Shown here piece after piece: positions 44,290 to 55,234 of a stretch of DNA of 64,000 nt. Both the position numbers and the translations under genes were made by a program. Position 1 is the stretch's first letter; every line of letters begins with the position of its first letter. The stretch covers positions 27,624,691 through 27,688,690 of the forward strand of contig OY735205.1 in assembly GCA_963457665.1 (NCBI GenBank), read 5' to 3'. Origin of the DNA: Thysanoteuthis rhombus (lineage: Eukaryota; Mollusca; Cephalopoda; Oegopsida; Thysanoteuthidae). The notes under the pieces were generated by a model. That model was not told the origin of the DNA, made no database searches, and worked only from the letters and a program-made list of their open reading frames with translations.

Positions 44290-45425
44290 ATAGATGTATT
44301 TATTGTGAACAAAAAACCCAGCTTACACATTCAAATCTAGTCACCTCTCATAGATTTTTTGATAGTAATGATTGGAAGGTTCTGGATATTTTGTTGCAAT
44401 ATGAGGTTCATTACTTAATATACTTTTCGGACAATTGTTTTCATTTTTTTTTTATTGTAATAGATCTGAGTGATGTTTTCTTCAGCCTTTTTGTATTGTC
44501 TAAATTTCTAAGATTAATTATCTTCCATTTGTCAATAGATTTTTGTTTTAATTTTTTTCAATTTCTCACTTCTATTTTGTTTTCCTTAAAAAAGTCTTGA
44601 CCAAAAAATGAAACTGAAGATTGCCATTTGTCTCACGCACCAGTGGAAGGCTGGTGAGCCCACTGATCAAAATGTAGTGATCAAAACAAAAGAAAAAAAG
44701 ATGCTAGTCTGAATAATTCATTGAATATTCATAGATTATGTTTATATTATGAACACGTTGAGACAGGGCCTTTCAAATAACAATTATAGGCTGATAAAAT
44801 GAAGCAAAAGATGAATGATAAAAAAAAAAGCTGCTTATTGTGATCACTTTAAATAAAGTGTTTGGTACCAACTGATTCTGATAACGATCACCATTTGATA
44901 ACATTATCACAATGAGCTGCTCTCTCTCTGTATTGTAACTTAGTTTGTCAAGGATATCGTTTCTCTTTCTTAATTCATTTTGTTTTGATCAAAATATTTG
45001 ACGAAGAAGAAAGGAAGAGAGACAAAATAAAGAATAAAAACAATTGACGTGGGTCTTTGAATGTCAAAAGTCGTGGTTTTGTTTTGGTTTCTTATTCTTT
45101 GGGGAGATCTTTCTGAATAGTTGCCACAACTTGACTGGACAAATGCCAAGTATTTAAGTGTTCATTCTCTTGTTGATTGACATTACTTTTTCATTTTGTT
45201 GTTGTTTTGTTTTTTGTATCCTCTCTCTCTTTCTGTCTCTCTCTCTCTCTCTCATATATAAGTCTCACCCGATATGTGCTACCTATATTACCATTTGCAT
45301 CTTCGTCTTTTCTCTACCCAATTACCTATATCACTTGCTGAATGGAGACTTCCTGAAAATGGAATAGATTTCTCTGTTAACTGACAATCAAATTAACGTA
45401 TCGCTTTCCTACTGAACCAGCCAAC
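44290..45425. other. Spacer with (CT)n
   Basis: T-rich frames at 44,391-44,600 and 45,158-45,367; a CT microsatellite at about 45,220-45,252. Confidence 0.45.
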
Positions 45426-45427
45426 TC

Positions 45428-45515
45428 ATCATAGTGACTATTACTTATACTGAACTAACATAGTACTGGTCAAAAATAACAGGATTATTTACTTATGAAT
45501 AAATCATGCAAATAT
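45428..45515 (+). repeat. Dispersed repeat Z, copy 2
   Basis: Same block as 44,200-44,285; it is interrupted exactly where the LINE tail of 45,512-45,985 begins. Confidence 0.6.
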
Positions 45516-45985
45516 CATCGTTGTCATCAACATCATCAGTGTTTTAGCATCCGTCGTTGGATAAAGACCTTCCCCAAGATTCACCAGATGACTCTATTGT
45601 AGGTTTCAGGGAGCCAGTACTTTCTGGACTTATCTAGTTCACTTCATCTTATATTTTGTCGGTTGCGGTTCAGCATGTGATCTCTGGGGATTCACATTGT
45701 GACTTGTGATGCCGAACGGTTGTCTGCCATTTTCGTAACATGACATGATATCTTGAACTTCTGTCCTCCCCAAAATACACTGTTAGGTTGGGCATGATCC
45801 TCTCTTGTGAGTCAGTTTAAGGGTCAGTCTTTTTGGTTAGGTTCAATGTTTCAGCTCCATGGGTGACTATCAGTAGGATAGCATTAGCACTAGAGGAATT
45901 TTTGTTGTTCTTAAAGGTTGAACTTACCCTGCCAAAAGCTAGCCAATTCTTCACTTGATTTCTTCATCTTTTGAGGATTTTGTGG
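45512..45985 (-). mobile_element. RTE-type LINE, 3' fragment
   Basis: The minus strand encodes 'THGAETLNLTKKTDP', 'ERIMPNLTVYFGEDRSS', 'MLRKWQTTVRHHKSQ' and 'LIQRRMLKH', then a 'GATGATGTTGATGAC' tail at the 3' end (plus-strand 45,515-45,535). It is 5'-truncated with disrupted frames, and is a diverged member of the same family as 42,775-43,436. Confidence 0.75.
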
Positions 45986-45989
45986 AGAT

Positions 45990-47215
45990 TTTAGTATTAA
46001 TGTGTTAATTGCAAACAAAATATATGTATATATATATCTCAATCAAAATTCATTTTACTGTTGATTCTCTAGAACTCTTCTTTTTTTTTTTTTTCAATTT
46101 CAAAACAATAAGGCAACAGAATTAGGTAAATACAATTTTTTGTTTTAATATGAGAAAAAATCAGTTTTATTCATGGGAAATCAGAGATGCCTATATTTTT
46201 TCAGTCACACCACGAAGTCTAAATAGTTGTGCTGATGTAGATGCAAACACACTGACACATAGTTATGTTCTTTAGTATATCCATACACAAAGACACAAGC
46301 TTTGCTTTGCCTCCTTCCTATCTTTGTTTGTTTTAGAAACCAACAACAAAACAAACAAACAAAAAAGTGATGTTGGCTAATACATCATAAGATACTAGGG
46401 TGTACTAATTGTATGAGATAGTTGTTTATTTCCCACTAGTTTTAGTAGTTTGTACTTGAGCCCAGGTAGAAAGGATTCCAATTGCTGATTTTTAATACAG
46501 AAAAGCAAGCTCTTTTCCCTTGGAATACAATCTTCATACTCTCATTTCTCACCTCACTTGGCCTTGAACCACACAAAGCTGAGTAAATGCTTATATTATT
46601 TTCTTCATGATATGCAATATCCAAATAATAAAGATTTCAGGTGTAATTATTCAGCGAGAATATCTACTCATATGATGAACAGAATGATTTCCTCTTTCAC
46701 TTAGAGGTGACAATCTTGTTGATAATAACACCTCCTACCCACCATTTCAAACAATGAACACTTCCACACAGGTTTTTTAGATTTTTTCTTTTTTTTCCTA
46801 CCATCTAATAGAATACAAGCAGTTCCAGTTTTTTGGAAGTTAGCTTTGCACTACTTTTTCTGCTTTTGCTGAAAAAGGCGGAAAGCAAACATAACATTCT
46901 GCTTTTGTTTTGCAACAAACTGTTTTAGAGGTGGTGTACAGTCTTTTTCTCTTCCTTGTATAAACCAGTGTCCTGTACCCTACACCACCACAATCTCTGT
47001 CATACCATCCTAACCACTTGGGGGCGGGGGATGCTCAAAAGATCTTTCTTAGTGCAATGCCCTTGGAATTCTTAAACTTAGAAAATGAACTTCAACCAGG
47101 CCAATCTGGCCACCAGTTTTTGTGTTAATAATTCAAGTATAGATAGATAGAAAATCTTTTGAGAAAATGACTCCAGGTTTATCAATTTCTATTCTTTTTA
47201 TTAAAAAAAAAAACT
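45990..47215. other. Spacer without recognised genes
   Basis: Short TA run near 46,018-46,038 and (CAAA)n near 46,345-46,362. The frame at 46,442-46,624 is unremarkable. Confidence 0.45.
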
Positions 47216-47220
47216 GTTGT

Positions 47221-47622
47221 GGTTAGTCACAAAATAGAAACCGTCATATGACCAACACCTTTTGGCTGCATGGTGTCTGAGGGGTGATCAATTGAAAAAA
47301 GGGGCGATCTTACCTTTTTGGGGGCAGTGATCACTAAAAAAGTCAGAATTTTCATGAAACATGAATGCTACGGGACACAAACTAGGAGTCAATTTAGCCA
47401 AAACTTGTATAGCAAATTGGGCCCTCCACTAAAAACCTGTTTGGGAGCAAGGATCTGAAGAGCAAAAAAGAGTAAATATCTAAATTTTCAGCACTCAAGT
47501 TCCCTTGGTGAGGCTTGAATATGTTGTATAGACATATGTACATCACCAGCCAGACTCTCTCAAAAACCGAAGAAACCTATGTCAACAGTTTTGGAGACTG
47601 TTCTAGTTGACAGTTTCTAACA
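47221..47622 (+). repeat. Repeat R, copy 3
   Basis: Begins 'GGTTAGTCACAAAATAGAAA', continues 'TTTTGGCTGCATGGTGTCTG', 'CGGGACACAAACTAGGAGTC', 'AATTGGGCCCTCCACTAAAA' and 'CAAAAACCGAAGAAACCTAT', and ends 'TTGACAGTTTCTAACAAG'. The starting and ending 'AGAAAC.GTCA' motifs form short, imperfect terminal inverted repeats. Confidence 0.8.
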
Positions 47623-47624
47623 AG

Positions 47625-48235
47625 CAAATAATTAATTCATAAATTGCTGAAATAGGAAGTGACTTAATGTAGAGCTTAAAGACTGCTGAAGGCGGCTTTC
47701 ATGCAAATATTTTCAAGAACTAACAGCTGGGGAATCATAGTCGTTGATTTCCATCTGAAATTGCTGATCAATATGATGTGAACAAAGTCCTCAGATCTTA
47801 CAGCAATATTCAGATGGTCAGCCGTTGATCTCAGAACAAAGACCAAATTCTCTTAGATTCTGACCTTTTGCCAGTTGGGCTTTCATGCCAAACATTTGAA
47901 GCTATGGATTAAAACAAAAATTTTTAAAGCATCGTCTATTAAGTTAACTACGGCATTCATTCAAGGCTCATTAGGGAATGATAAAAACAACTAAGAAAAA
48001 CTGCACTTTTCTAAAGTTCAGTCAAATCAATGCTCTTCTGTATTTTTTTATGAAGTGGAAAATTTCTGTTGTAGTTTGTATTTTTCTTAAATATCTTAAA
48101 CACTATGGATCATAATCACGAGTGTACAAGCGAGTGGGGTAAAACAGAGTAATATTTCAGGCAAATTGATGTAATTTGGGCTAACCTGGAAGAATTTTCG
48201 GGAAAATCAGGCCATCTTCCTCCCCTCTTTAATCA
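47625..48235. other. Unannotated stretch
   Basis: Nothing recognised. Confidence 0.45.
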
Positions 48236-48239
48236 AAGA

Positions 48240-48545
48240 TTTCCCATAAACAAAGAGAATAAAAGTATTATATATAATAGATCTCGCCTGTTATTTCAGT
48301 AGGGAACATTAAGAAAAATGTGTTTTCCTGAATTTCTCTCATCTATAAACCAGATTTTTAAAAATTGTGCTGAAATTTGTTTTTGACTTTTTTTAAAAAA
48401 TATGGTTTAAATAACAAAGAGAATTGGATGGCATATATGACATCCGACCTTATTACCACAGGGAATATTTTAAAAAAAGCATCATATTTCTCTGAATTCT
48501 AATCAACTCTTAAAATTCATTTGAGCCATTCTTGAGGCAAGCAAC
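48240..48545. repeat. Two-unit degenerate tandem repeat, about 163 bp
   Basis: 'AACAAAGAGAATAAAAGTAT' at 48,249 and 'AACAAAGAGAATTGGATGGC' at 48,412 begin two segments that also share 'AGGGAA.ATT..AAAAA' and 'TTTC.CTGAATT'. Confidence 0.5.
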
Positions 48546-48674
48546 AAAAGGCATCTTATATGCCATCAAATATAGTACACCAAATCACCATATAAAAACC
48601 TGTGACTTTCTGTAATCATCAAACCAGTTGAATTGATATTTTTGTCACTGTTTGGAGAAAAACAAAAAAATATA

Positions 48675-48950
48675 TCAGATATTCAAAGAGTTTTTTTGAC
48701 AATTGAGCTCCTTGGTATTCATGCTGTTAACACAACTTTTTGCCCAATCCATTTCACAGCCCTCTCTGGATATACAATATGGATTTGATGGCAGAAAACA
48801 GAAATTATTTTCTCTCCAATGTTAACAACGCTTATAATCTAGGATTCAGATAGTAGATCTGAAGAATGCCGCAGAAAGCACAGGCCAAAATGCTGTCTTA
48901 ATAACACAAATACCAGGAAATTCAATCATCAGAAAAAAACTCTTAGAATA
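48675..48950 (-). repeat. Dispersed repeat Q, copy B
   Basis: Matches copies A and C, with 'TTAAGACAGCATTTTGGCC', 'TTGGAGAGAAAATAATTTCT' and 'AAAAAGTTGTGTTAACAGCA' on the minus strand. Confidence 0.6.
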
Positions 48951-48954
48951 GAAA

Positions 48955-49550
48955 TGCCCCTTCTCAAAACTATAGACAGTATATACCTGATATGTTTTCA
49001 AAAAAACTGACACATGATATGTCCATATTCCTCAAGAGTGGAAACCAAGTATAATAATTTGCCAGGGAGTGAATGAGAGTAACATATTTACTTCCTGATA
49101 AGATAACTGAGTCAATAATCAAATAAACATAAGGATTGTGTAAGTGACTTGACGTATGAACAATGAAATGAGTTTTCGGATCGAATAATGTTAATACATG
49201 CCATATTCAACCTCCTTCCTCATTTGATCTCTTATCTATTCAGATATTCATACAGCAATGTTTTCTCATTCTATTTGCATCTAAAATGTGTTGCACCCAA
49301 AAGTTAATTCTTCGCTTGGCACCATCCTTTGGTAACCCTTTGATTCCAGGCCAGGATATCTCTGCTCAGAATTATGGTTATTAATTGGCTGAAATAGCTT
49401 CCAGGATGAAACGAGTTACTTCTAAGTGAGTCGTGTGTGCTAATTATATAAATGGGCAATTAAAAAAAATGATTTGCATTGTAATTGCCAGTAGTTAATT
49501 TGTTTTGTTTCTCATTTAATAAAAGATTTGTAATAATAATAGAATGATGG
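48955..49550. other. Unannotated stretch
   Basis: Nothing recognised. Confidence 0.45.
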
Positions 49551-49554
49551 GGTC

Positions 49555-49800
49555 GTGGATGGAGTGGCCTAATGGTTAATAGCACTAAGAATGGAATCTG
49601 CGAGTCGTGTTCAAACTCTGGCTCTGTCAGTCTGTGTTAATTTTGTTTTAATGCCCATTGGAAAGGTATGAATCCATATCTCCCACCACCCATCTTCAGC
49701 TATGGATAGATATTGAGACAGACTCTGCTCTCTAGCCGTGGTCGGGATAAATCAACTAGATAGACAATTCAGATTTCAAGCCACCCTGAAGAAAGATGTG
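49555..49800 (+). mobile_element. SINE family A, best-preserved copy
   Basis: Ser-tRNA-like head 'GGATGGAGTGGCCTAATGGT' (A box), 'GTCGTGTTCAAACTCTGGC' (B box), then body 'AATGCCCATTGGAAAGGTAT' and 'CATATCTCCCACC', and tail 'GCTCTCTAGCCGTGGTCGGG'. This copy defines the order of blocks used to recognise the others. Confidence 0.75.
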
Positions 49801-50039
49801 CTCAGTTAGGCTTACCCACCCTAGACTGACCTATGATAAAACCATGAAGTTCCACAAAGAAATGGAATGGGTTGGGAATTTTTTTTAAAAAAAGGTAAAA
49901 TGATAGAACTTTCTGCCTCACAGCAGAGAATTGGTGAGGCTTTTACTGCTACAATGAATTCAAACCCCAATAGGTACCCCATATTTGTGGCCCTGTGCAT
50001 GACAAAGCCAAGCTCAGGAAAATAGTTTGGGGGGCCTTG

Positions 50040-50150
50040 CATGGAGAAACTTTGACCATGCTCGTCTTATAGATGATTGCCATTGTAGTGGAATTGATCC
50101 TCACTGGGTAACCCTCACTTGAAGTCTTGTACCAAAATAAGCTAATCTAT
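50040..50150 (+). mobile_element. SINE family B copy
   Basis: 'TGTAGTGGAATTGATCCTCA' (B-box region), 'CTGGGTAACCC' and tail 'AAGTCTTGTACCAAAATAAG'. This is the only family B copy here on the plus strand. Confidence 0.55.
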
Positions 50151-50154
50151 GTAT

Positions 50155-50562
50155 ATATCAGTATATGAGAGCACGGCGTAGCTAACTAATTATCAGATCA
50201 AACTAAGGGTAGTAAAGTTAAAGAGTGATTTGTAAAGGATTACTCTTACTGGACATGGCAATTGAAAATCTTGGTAAAACAATAGAATAGTGATCCCAAA
50301 AGTGTATGCCATAGCCCCCACAAGGTAACAGAGAATGAGAGAAATTAAGACAAGAACTACAGTGCTAGGGAATAGCCCAGAAAGACTCAAAATTGATTTT
50401 TTTTAAAAATAATTTACAGTCAGAAATATATACTTTTCATCAAACTAGTAGGATCAAATAGTGTTTTCTGAACAATTTGTAAATACACCGATGGAAAATA
50501 ATTTTATAACGGCCTGAATGTCTGTTTCAATTTACTTGATAATAAATACAGAAGTTATATAG
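50155..50562. other. Unannotated stretch
   Basis: Nothing recognised; the minus frame at 50,193-50,390 is unremarkable. Confidence 0.45.
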
Positions 50563-50566
50563 CTGG

Positions 50567-50796
50567 ATTACAGTAAATGGTCACATATACACATCAATAC
50601 TTGCAGTGGTTTGAAAATAAGAAGTGTATCGACAGTACCCAAGCCCCATATTAGTACACAGTATTCTTCCTTTAACACTGATTATAAACTAAAGGAGGAT
50701 ATATAGTGTATTGATATGGGGTCTGAATACTGTTGATTCTCTCCTTTTTTTCAAGCCTGTGCCTGTATTGATGTGTATGTGACCATTTACTGTAAT
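50567..50796. mobile_element. 230-bp hairpin (foldback) MITE
   Basis: The two halves are inverted copies over about 105 bp each around a loop near 50,675-50,690. The left end 'ATTACAGTAAATGGTCACAT' equals the complement of the right end, followed by 'ACACATCAATAC' on both sides, then the related pairs 'GTTTGAAAATAAG/CTTGAAAAAAAGG' and 'CCCCATATTAGTACAC/CCCCATATCAATACAC'. The core 'CCTTTA..TAAAGGAGG' closes the fold. No coding capacity, no clear target duplication. Confidence 0.8.
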
Positions 50797-50814
50797 TTAT
50801 TTTTTGAAACCAGG

Positions 50815-51110
50815 CTTACTTATGAAGGTTACCTGAAAAACGTTTTTAACGATGAGGGATCAGTAAATATAACAACAGACATGACTCACTCTTTGCATCA
50901 TTTCTATTGAATGTTCACCCATGTAAATAATAAATCTGTTGTGTTGGTTTTAATCTCAGACTGCACGCAAACCAACAAATGATATCATCTTTAGAAATAC
51001 TACTTACACTGAAAAAAGCTTCGAGTTGATTCTCTAACAACATATTCAACCAAAGAATTTGACAATTATTTTCCACTAACCTTGAAGTTAATTTTTCCAC
51101 GTCGTTTACT
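50815..51110 (-). repeat. Inverted repeat pair W, copy 1
   Basis: About 295 bp matching 54,255-54,565 in inverted orientation at perhaps 85 percent by eye. Landmarks are 'GATGAGGGATCAGTAAATAT', 'CATTTCTATTGAA', 'CAAACCAACAAATGATATCA' and 'TCGAGTTGATTCTCTAACAA'. The minus strand is open in both copies over 'NCQI.WLNML.ENQLEAFF' and 'DIICWFACSL', so a coding origin is possible. Confidence 0.75.
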
Positions 51111-51114
51111 ATAC

Positions 51115-51765
51115 TACTTCCATGTTTAATCATGAGTAAATTGAAACACACATCTGGTGTTGCAATCTTATTTCCCATCAATGTCTGTCAGTATATTTGT
51201 AAAAGTTGTTGGATTTTAGTTCTTGCATGCATATATACCAGTATTCAACACCCACAAAAAAATCGCACACAAAAAGCATTTTAGAAATATAGCAGTCTAG
51301 AATTTTTAAAATTAAACCTCCTCAAAATTTGATTTTTTTTCCCCTGTAATATCATGGGTCAAATATGATCATTGCACATAATAATCATAAATTTTGAAAA
51401 ATTTTCATCACAATGAAACTAAATTTTGAAGAAAAATGAGGGTATCCAATTAAAAATATTCTTCTTGGATACCTTTCCATGAAAAATGATTTTAAATTGG
51501 CTCCTTATTTGTGCATTAAGGATACTTTTTATTAATTTTGAATCAATGATATTGGTCTAATATTCAGAATATAGTCGTTAGGTGATTTATTAGATAATTC
51601 AGGGTTAGGGCTACTTATTGATTGGAGCAATTTTTCTGGTAATGAATAATATCTTTCTTTTGCTTCACGCTGTTTCCAGTATTTCACCAGGATCTGGACA
51701 TTCATCTAAATAAGTCCTGAATTAAGTAAATTACTTCCAACATGCTATCAACAGTTTTGGAAAGG
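51115..51765. other. Unannotated AT-rich stretch
   Basis: Nothing recognised. Confidence 0.45.
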
Positions 51766-51769
51766 GTCA

Positions 51770-52040
51770 ATAACATTCAAAGAATATTTTGGATAATTTA
51801 ACTCCTTATTGTTTGTGTTGTTAACAGAGTATTTTGGCCGACACATTCTACAGCCTTTTTCAGGTATACTTTCTGAATGTGATGATTTTTTTTTTCTCTC
51901 CAATGGTAGCAATGTCATGTTTGCAATACGAACCACAAGGAGTTCAAATGTCAAAAAAGCCTTTGAATACTTTCAACATGTTTTAATTATAAAATTTTGT
52001 TTTCTTTTCTAATCTTTGTATAGTATTGAAGAATCTGCAA
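51770..52040 (-). repeat. Dispersed repeat Q, copy C
   Basis: The minus strand has 'TTGGAGAGAAAAAAAAAATC', 'TACCTGAAAAAGGCTGTAGA' and 'TGTTAACAACACAAACAATA', in the Q order. It is continuous on its left with the coding-like remnant at 52,040-52,800. Confidence 0.6.
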
Positions 52041-52800
52041 AGAGCATTTGGCATAATGTCCTCTTTAGATTCCTTTTGGAAAAAATAAAGGAATTACAAT
52101 AATCTTGGAATGGTTTTAGTTTTCCCATCCATATTACAAACAGTATTTGCAGTCTTAGGATTATTCTTTGCACACGTTTGTCTTCCATGATCTCTATTCT
52201 CTGTACAACGAAGACTTTTATAATCTTTTTAACTGATGTTGTCAAAGCAAGCAGAGATAATCTATTCATCCTGCCTCATCCATTGTGGATGTTGAAGCAT
52301 CCATTCAAGTTGTGTATCTGTTGTGGAGAGGCTGCTTTTCTTCCTCACTTGAAGACAAAAATGTAGACGGTTTACCAAGGCCATCTAAATCGGCTTTTCT
52401 GCCACTTAACAATCCCAGTGGTACTTTTAGAAGTGTATTGCTAGTTTCATATTTACCTTTAGTTTTATCCAGAACAACTCTGACAAATGCCTCTTCCTCT
52501 TTATCATTAAATCAATCCAAAAGTTTCCTCCTGTTTTTACATGCAAAACCATTATTATTTTGAAATAATTCAACCGCTTCCCACGATAGATATTGTCTGT
52601 TGGAGAATTGTTACCAAAAAAAAAAAATATGCTTTTCTGAATAATACTGTTTTCAAAAATCTGTTTAATTTTTATTAATGATTTTGTTTCCGTGTTCATT
52701 TCAGAACCAATTAATTCTTTTAAAATATTACCAAAAGAATTTCCAACAAGGCTCTTCATTTTACAAGAAGTATTGTCTGGTAAAGCCATTCTGATATGAA
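52041..52800 (-). pseudogene. Degraded protein-coding remnant of unknown family
   Basis: The minus strand holds partial open frames with protein-like composition, the largest at 52,427-52,789 (120 codons, starting 'MALPDNTSCKMKSLVGNSFG'). A shorter one at 52,009-52,269 follows. I do not recognise the family. Because repeat Q copy C continues directly from it and Q is multicopy, this is more likely a mobile-element remnant than a host gene. Treated as a broken fossil; individual lesions are not listed. Confidence 0.4.
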
Positions 52801-52829
52801 TAGTTAATTACCTATTCCAACAAATTTGG

Positions 52830-52982
52830 ATGAGGTATACGTATTCACTCATGCTTGTCAGTCTGTCCCCACAATACTTCCAAAAGTTTTCAGTGAATTT
52901 CAATGACATTGTGTGGAAGGGTTAGCTAAGGACTACATGTGAATTTAGGGGCAGATCCAGGAATTTGTATCCTATTGAAAGA
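52830..52982 (+). repeat. Single 165-bp family unit
   Basis: 'CAGTCTGTCCCCACAATACT', 'AGTGAATTTCAATGACAT', 'GTGTGGAAGGGTTAG' and 'GGGGCAGATCCAGGAATTTG' follow the unit order of 24.9-25.8 kb. Confidence 0.65.
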
Positions 52983-53269
52983 TATTTATCAAAAAGAGGT
53001 AAGCAATTGTCCAAAATATGAAAAATCCAAATACAGTTACCTCCCCTTAATCGTATGGATTTACAAACTGATTTTCACTCAGTTTTTTGATAGTATATGG
53101 CATTGGCTGAGGTATAAGTGCTTTCTATATTTTTTTTTTATCATTTTTTTTTTTTGATATCTTTCATTTTTTTTTCTTAGAATAAATTAATTATTTTATC
53201 ATGTTCTCAAATGAAGTTTCAACATGGCTTCTCCATTTAAAATTTGACATTGTCTGGTTGAAACGAATA

Positions 53270-53660
53270 GTTAGAAAACCATTAATCAAAACTGTCAACA
53301 GGTTTCTCCAGTTTCCTAGTCAGTCTGATTGGCTGGCTATGTTTCACATGTACAGGCCTTAACAATGGAGTTAGAATTCAGAAAATTAAAACATTTACTT
53401 TTTATTGAGTCTCCAAAAGACTTTTTGATTTAAAACAAGTGGAAGGGGGGTTCAATTTGCAAAGTAAGTTTATGCTAAATTGATCTCTTAGTTTTCATCC
53501 GGCAGCGTTCACACTTGTTTTTGTTTTTTTTAACCAGTCTTAGTGATCATTGTCCAACAGAAGGTGAGAGAATTCATTGATCAACCCTTTTTCTAATTTT
53601 TCAATCAATCTCCCCCAACACGGTATGCTGCCAAAAGATGATGGTCATATGCTGGTTATC
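53270..53660 (-). repeat. Repeat R, copy 4
   Basis: 'AAAACTGTCAACAGGTTTCT', 'CACATGTACAGGCC', 'CTTAGTTTTCATCCGGCAGC' and 'ATGCTGCCAAAAGATGATGG', the complement order of copies 2 and 3. Confidence 0.75.
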
Positions 53661-53664
53661 TTGT

Positions 53665-54000
53665 ATTTCAATCCAATGGCCAAAGAAAACACTGATGCCT
53701 TCATTTCTTCATTCAGGAATTGATATAATAAACAAGCACATTTGTTGCCTTCCTAATTATTTCAGGTTCGTTTCTGAGCTCACAATATACTTCTCTCTGG
53801 ATCAGACTGTTTAGGGAAGAATTGTTTATGTATACTTATGACAATTCACTTGAAATGTGGTTGATGACAAGATCAATTAGGAAAATGTTTAATTAACAAC
53901 AGAATTAATGATTTGTAAAATTATTTTAGAGTTTATCCATATCCTCTAAAACTTCTATGTTTGAAACATTGTTCCCTTGTTAGAGAAGTTGCTTTTTCCA
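53665..54000. other. Unannotated stretch
   Basis: Nothing recognised. Confidence 0.45.
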
Positions 54001-54003
54001 ATT

Positions 54004-54110
54004 GTGTGTGTGTGTGTGTATACATATGATAATGTGTGTGTATATATACATATGATAATGTGTGTGTGTGTGTGTATATGTATATATATATGATAATGTG
54101 TGTGTATATG

Positions 54111-54149
<39 letters not shown>

Positions 54150-54150
54150 G
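54004..54150. repeat. Compound (TG)n-(TA)n-(GA)n microsatellite
   Basis: Four successive blocks each containing 'CATATGATAATGTGTGTG' or 'ATATGATAATGTGTGTG', then TA and (GA)n. It shows a loose higher-order period of about 35 bp. Confidence 0.9.
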
Positions 54151-54254
54151 TTACAACCTGCTTGAAAGTGCTTTTGTTTCAACCATGTAAATAAGAATAC
54201 TTCATTTGATAATTAAATGAGTTTAAAAAAACATATGATGGAAGTTTGATGTCA

Positions 54255-54565
54255 TACGACATGGAAAAATCAACTTCAAGGTTATTGGAAAGTAATTGTC
54301 AAATTTTTTGGTTGAATATGTTGGTAGAGAATCAACTCGAAGCTTTTTTCTGTGTAATTAGTATTTTTAAAGGTGATATCATTTGTTGGTTTGCATGCAG
54401 TCTGAAATTATAACCAACACGACGGATTTGATATTCACATAGGTGAACTTTCAATAGAAATGACACAAAGAGTGAGTTATGTCTGTTGCTATACTTACTG
54501 ATCCCTCATCGTTTAAAATGTTTTTCGGGTAACCTAAGTAAGTGAGCCCTGTTTCTAAAAACAAA
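54255..54565 (+). repeat. Inverted repeat pair W, copy 2
   Basis: Partner of 50,815-51,110. The plus strand gives 'NCQIFWLNMLVENQLEAFF' and 'GDIICWFACSL', matching the peptide blocks of copy 1. Confidence 0.75.
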
Positions 54566-54569
54566 CATG

Positions 54570-54980
54570 TACTATAAACTAATATCGATGTACAATACAC
54601 GTAAAATTTTATATAAAATGACAGACAGCATATAATGCATAAGATATATAATAAGAAAGGGAGGCGGCGTTTAATCAACACTGCTGGGGTGCCATGTTAA
54701 TATAAGTGTTTTGTTTTTGAAATCCCCTATGCAGTTACATGGTAAACGACTGATGGTCCCAACAAGAGATGATTTTTACATTGTACCATAATAACAAAGT
54801 ATAGGGGAAATAGGGAAAAAAACCACTGGAGAAAATAACATAAATTGCATAGGCAGATATTGGGAAATAGGTGACTGAAGTGACTTGAAAAAATCTATTG
54901 AAAAAGTTTTTTAGATGTTTAGTGTTTAATTGTCATCCACAGCTGTTTCATTGTAATACAACTCTTCAGTATGGCTGTAG
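54570..54980. other. Unannotated stretch
   Basis: Nothing recognised. Confidence 0.45.
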
Positions 54981-54984
54981 ACTA

Positions 54985-55090
54985 TCCAATATCCCATCCA
55001 GTACCATGAGGTAGGATCGAAACCTTCGCTTCAGAACCAGAGGCTAGCATTTTACCTTTGCTCTATGCAAAACTGGATGATCAGTAGCCT
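54985..55090 (-). mobile_element. tRNA-like SINE fragment
   Basis: The minus strand has 'GCGAAGGTTTCGATCCTACC', a good B box, preceded by 'CATAGAGCAAAGGTAAAATG' as an A-box-like stretch. Its 5' part is duplicated by the 92-bp tandem repeat that follows. Confidence 0.45.
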
Positions 55091-55230
55091 AATTCAAGTG
55101 ATATATTTACTTACGCACAATACCCCATCCATCTGAGTGCATTTTACCTTTGCTCTATGCAAAACTGGATGATCAGTAGCCTAATTCAAGTGATATATTT
55201 ACTTACGCACAATACCCCATCCATCTGAGT
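55047..55230. repeat. Exact 92-bp tandem duplication
   Basis: 55,047-55,138 and 55,139-55,230 are identical at every base that I compared, starting 'GCATTTTACCTTTGCTCTAT'. Complete identity in a region of old decayed repeats means a very recent event or an assembly artefact. Confidence 0.9.
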
Positions 55231-55234
55231 GCTC

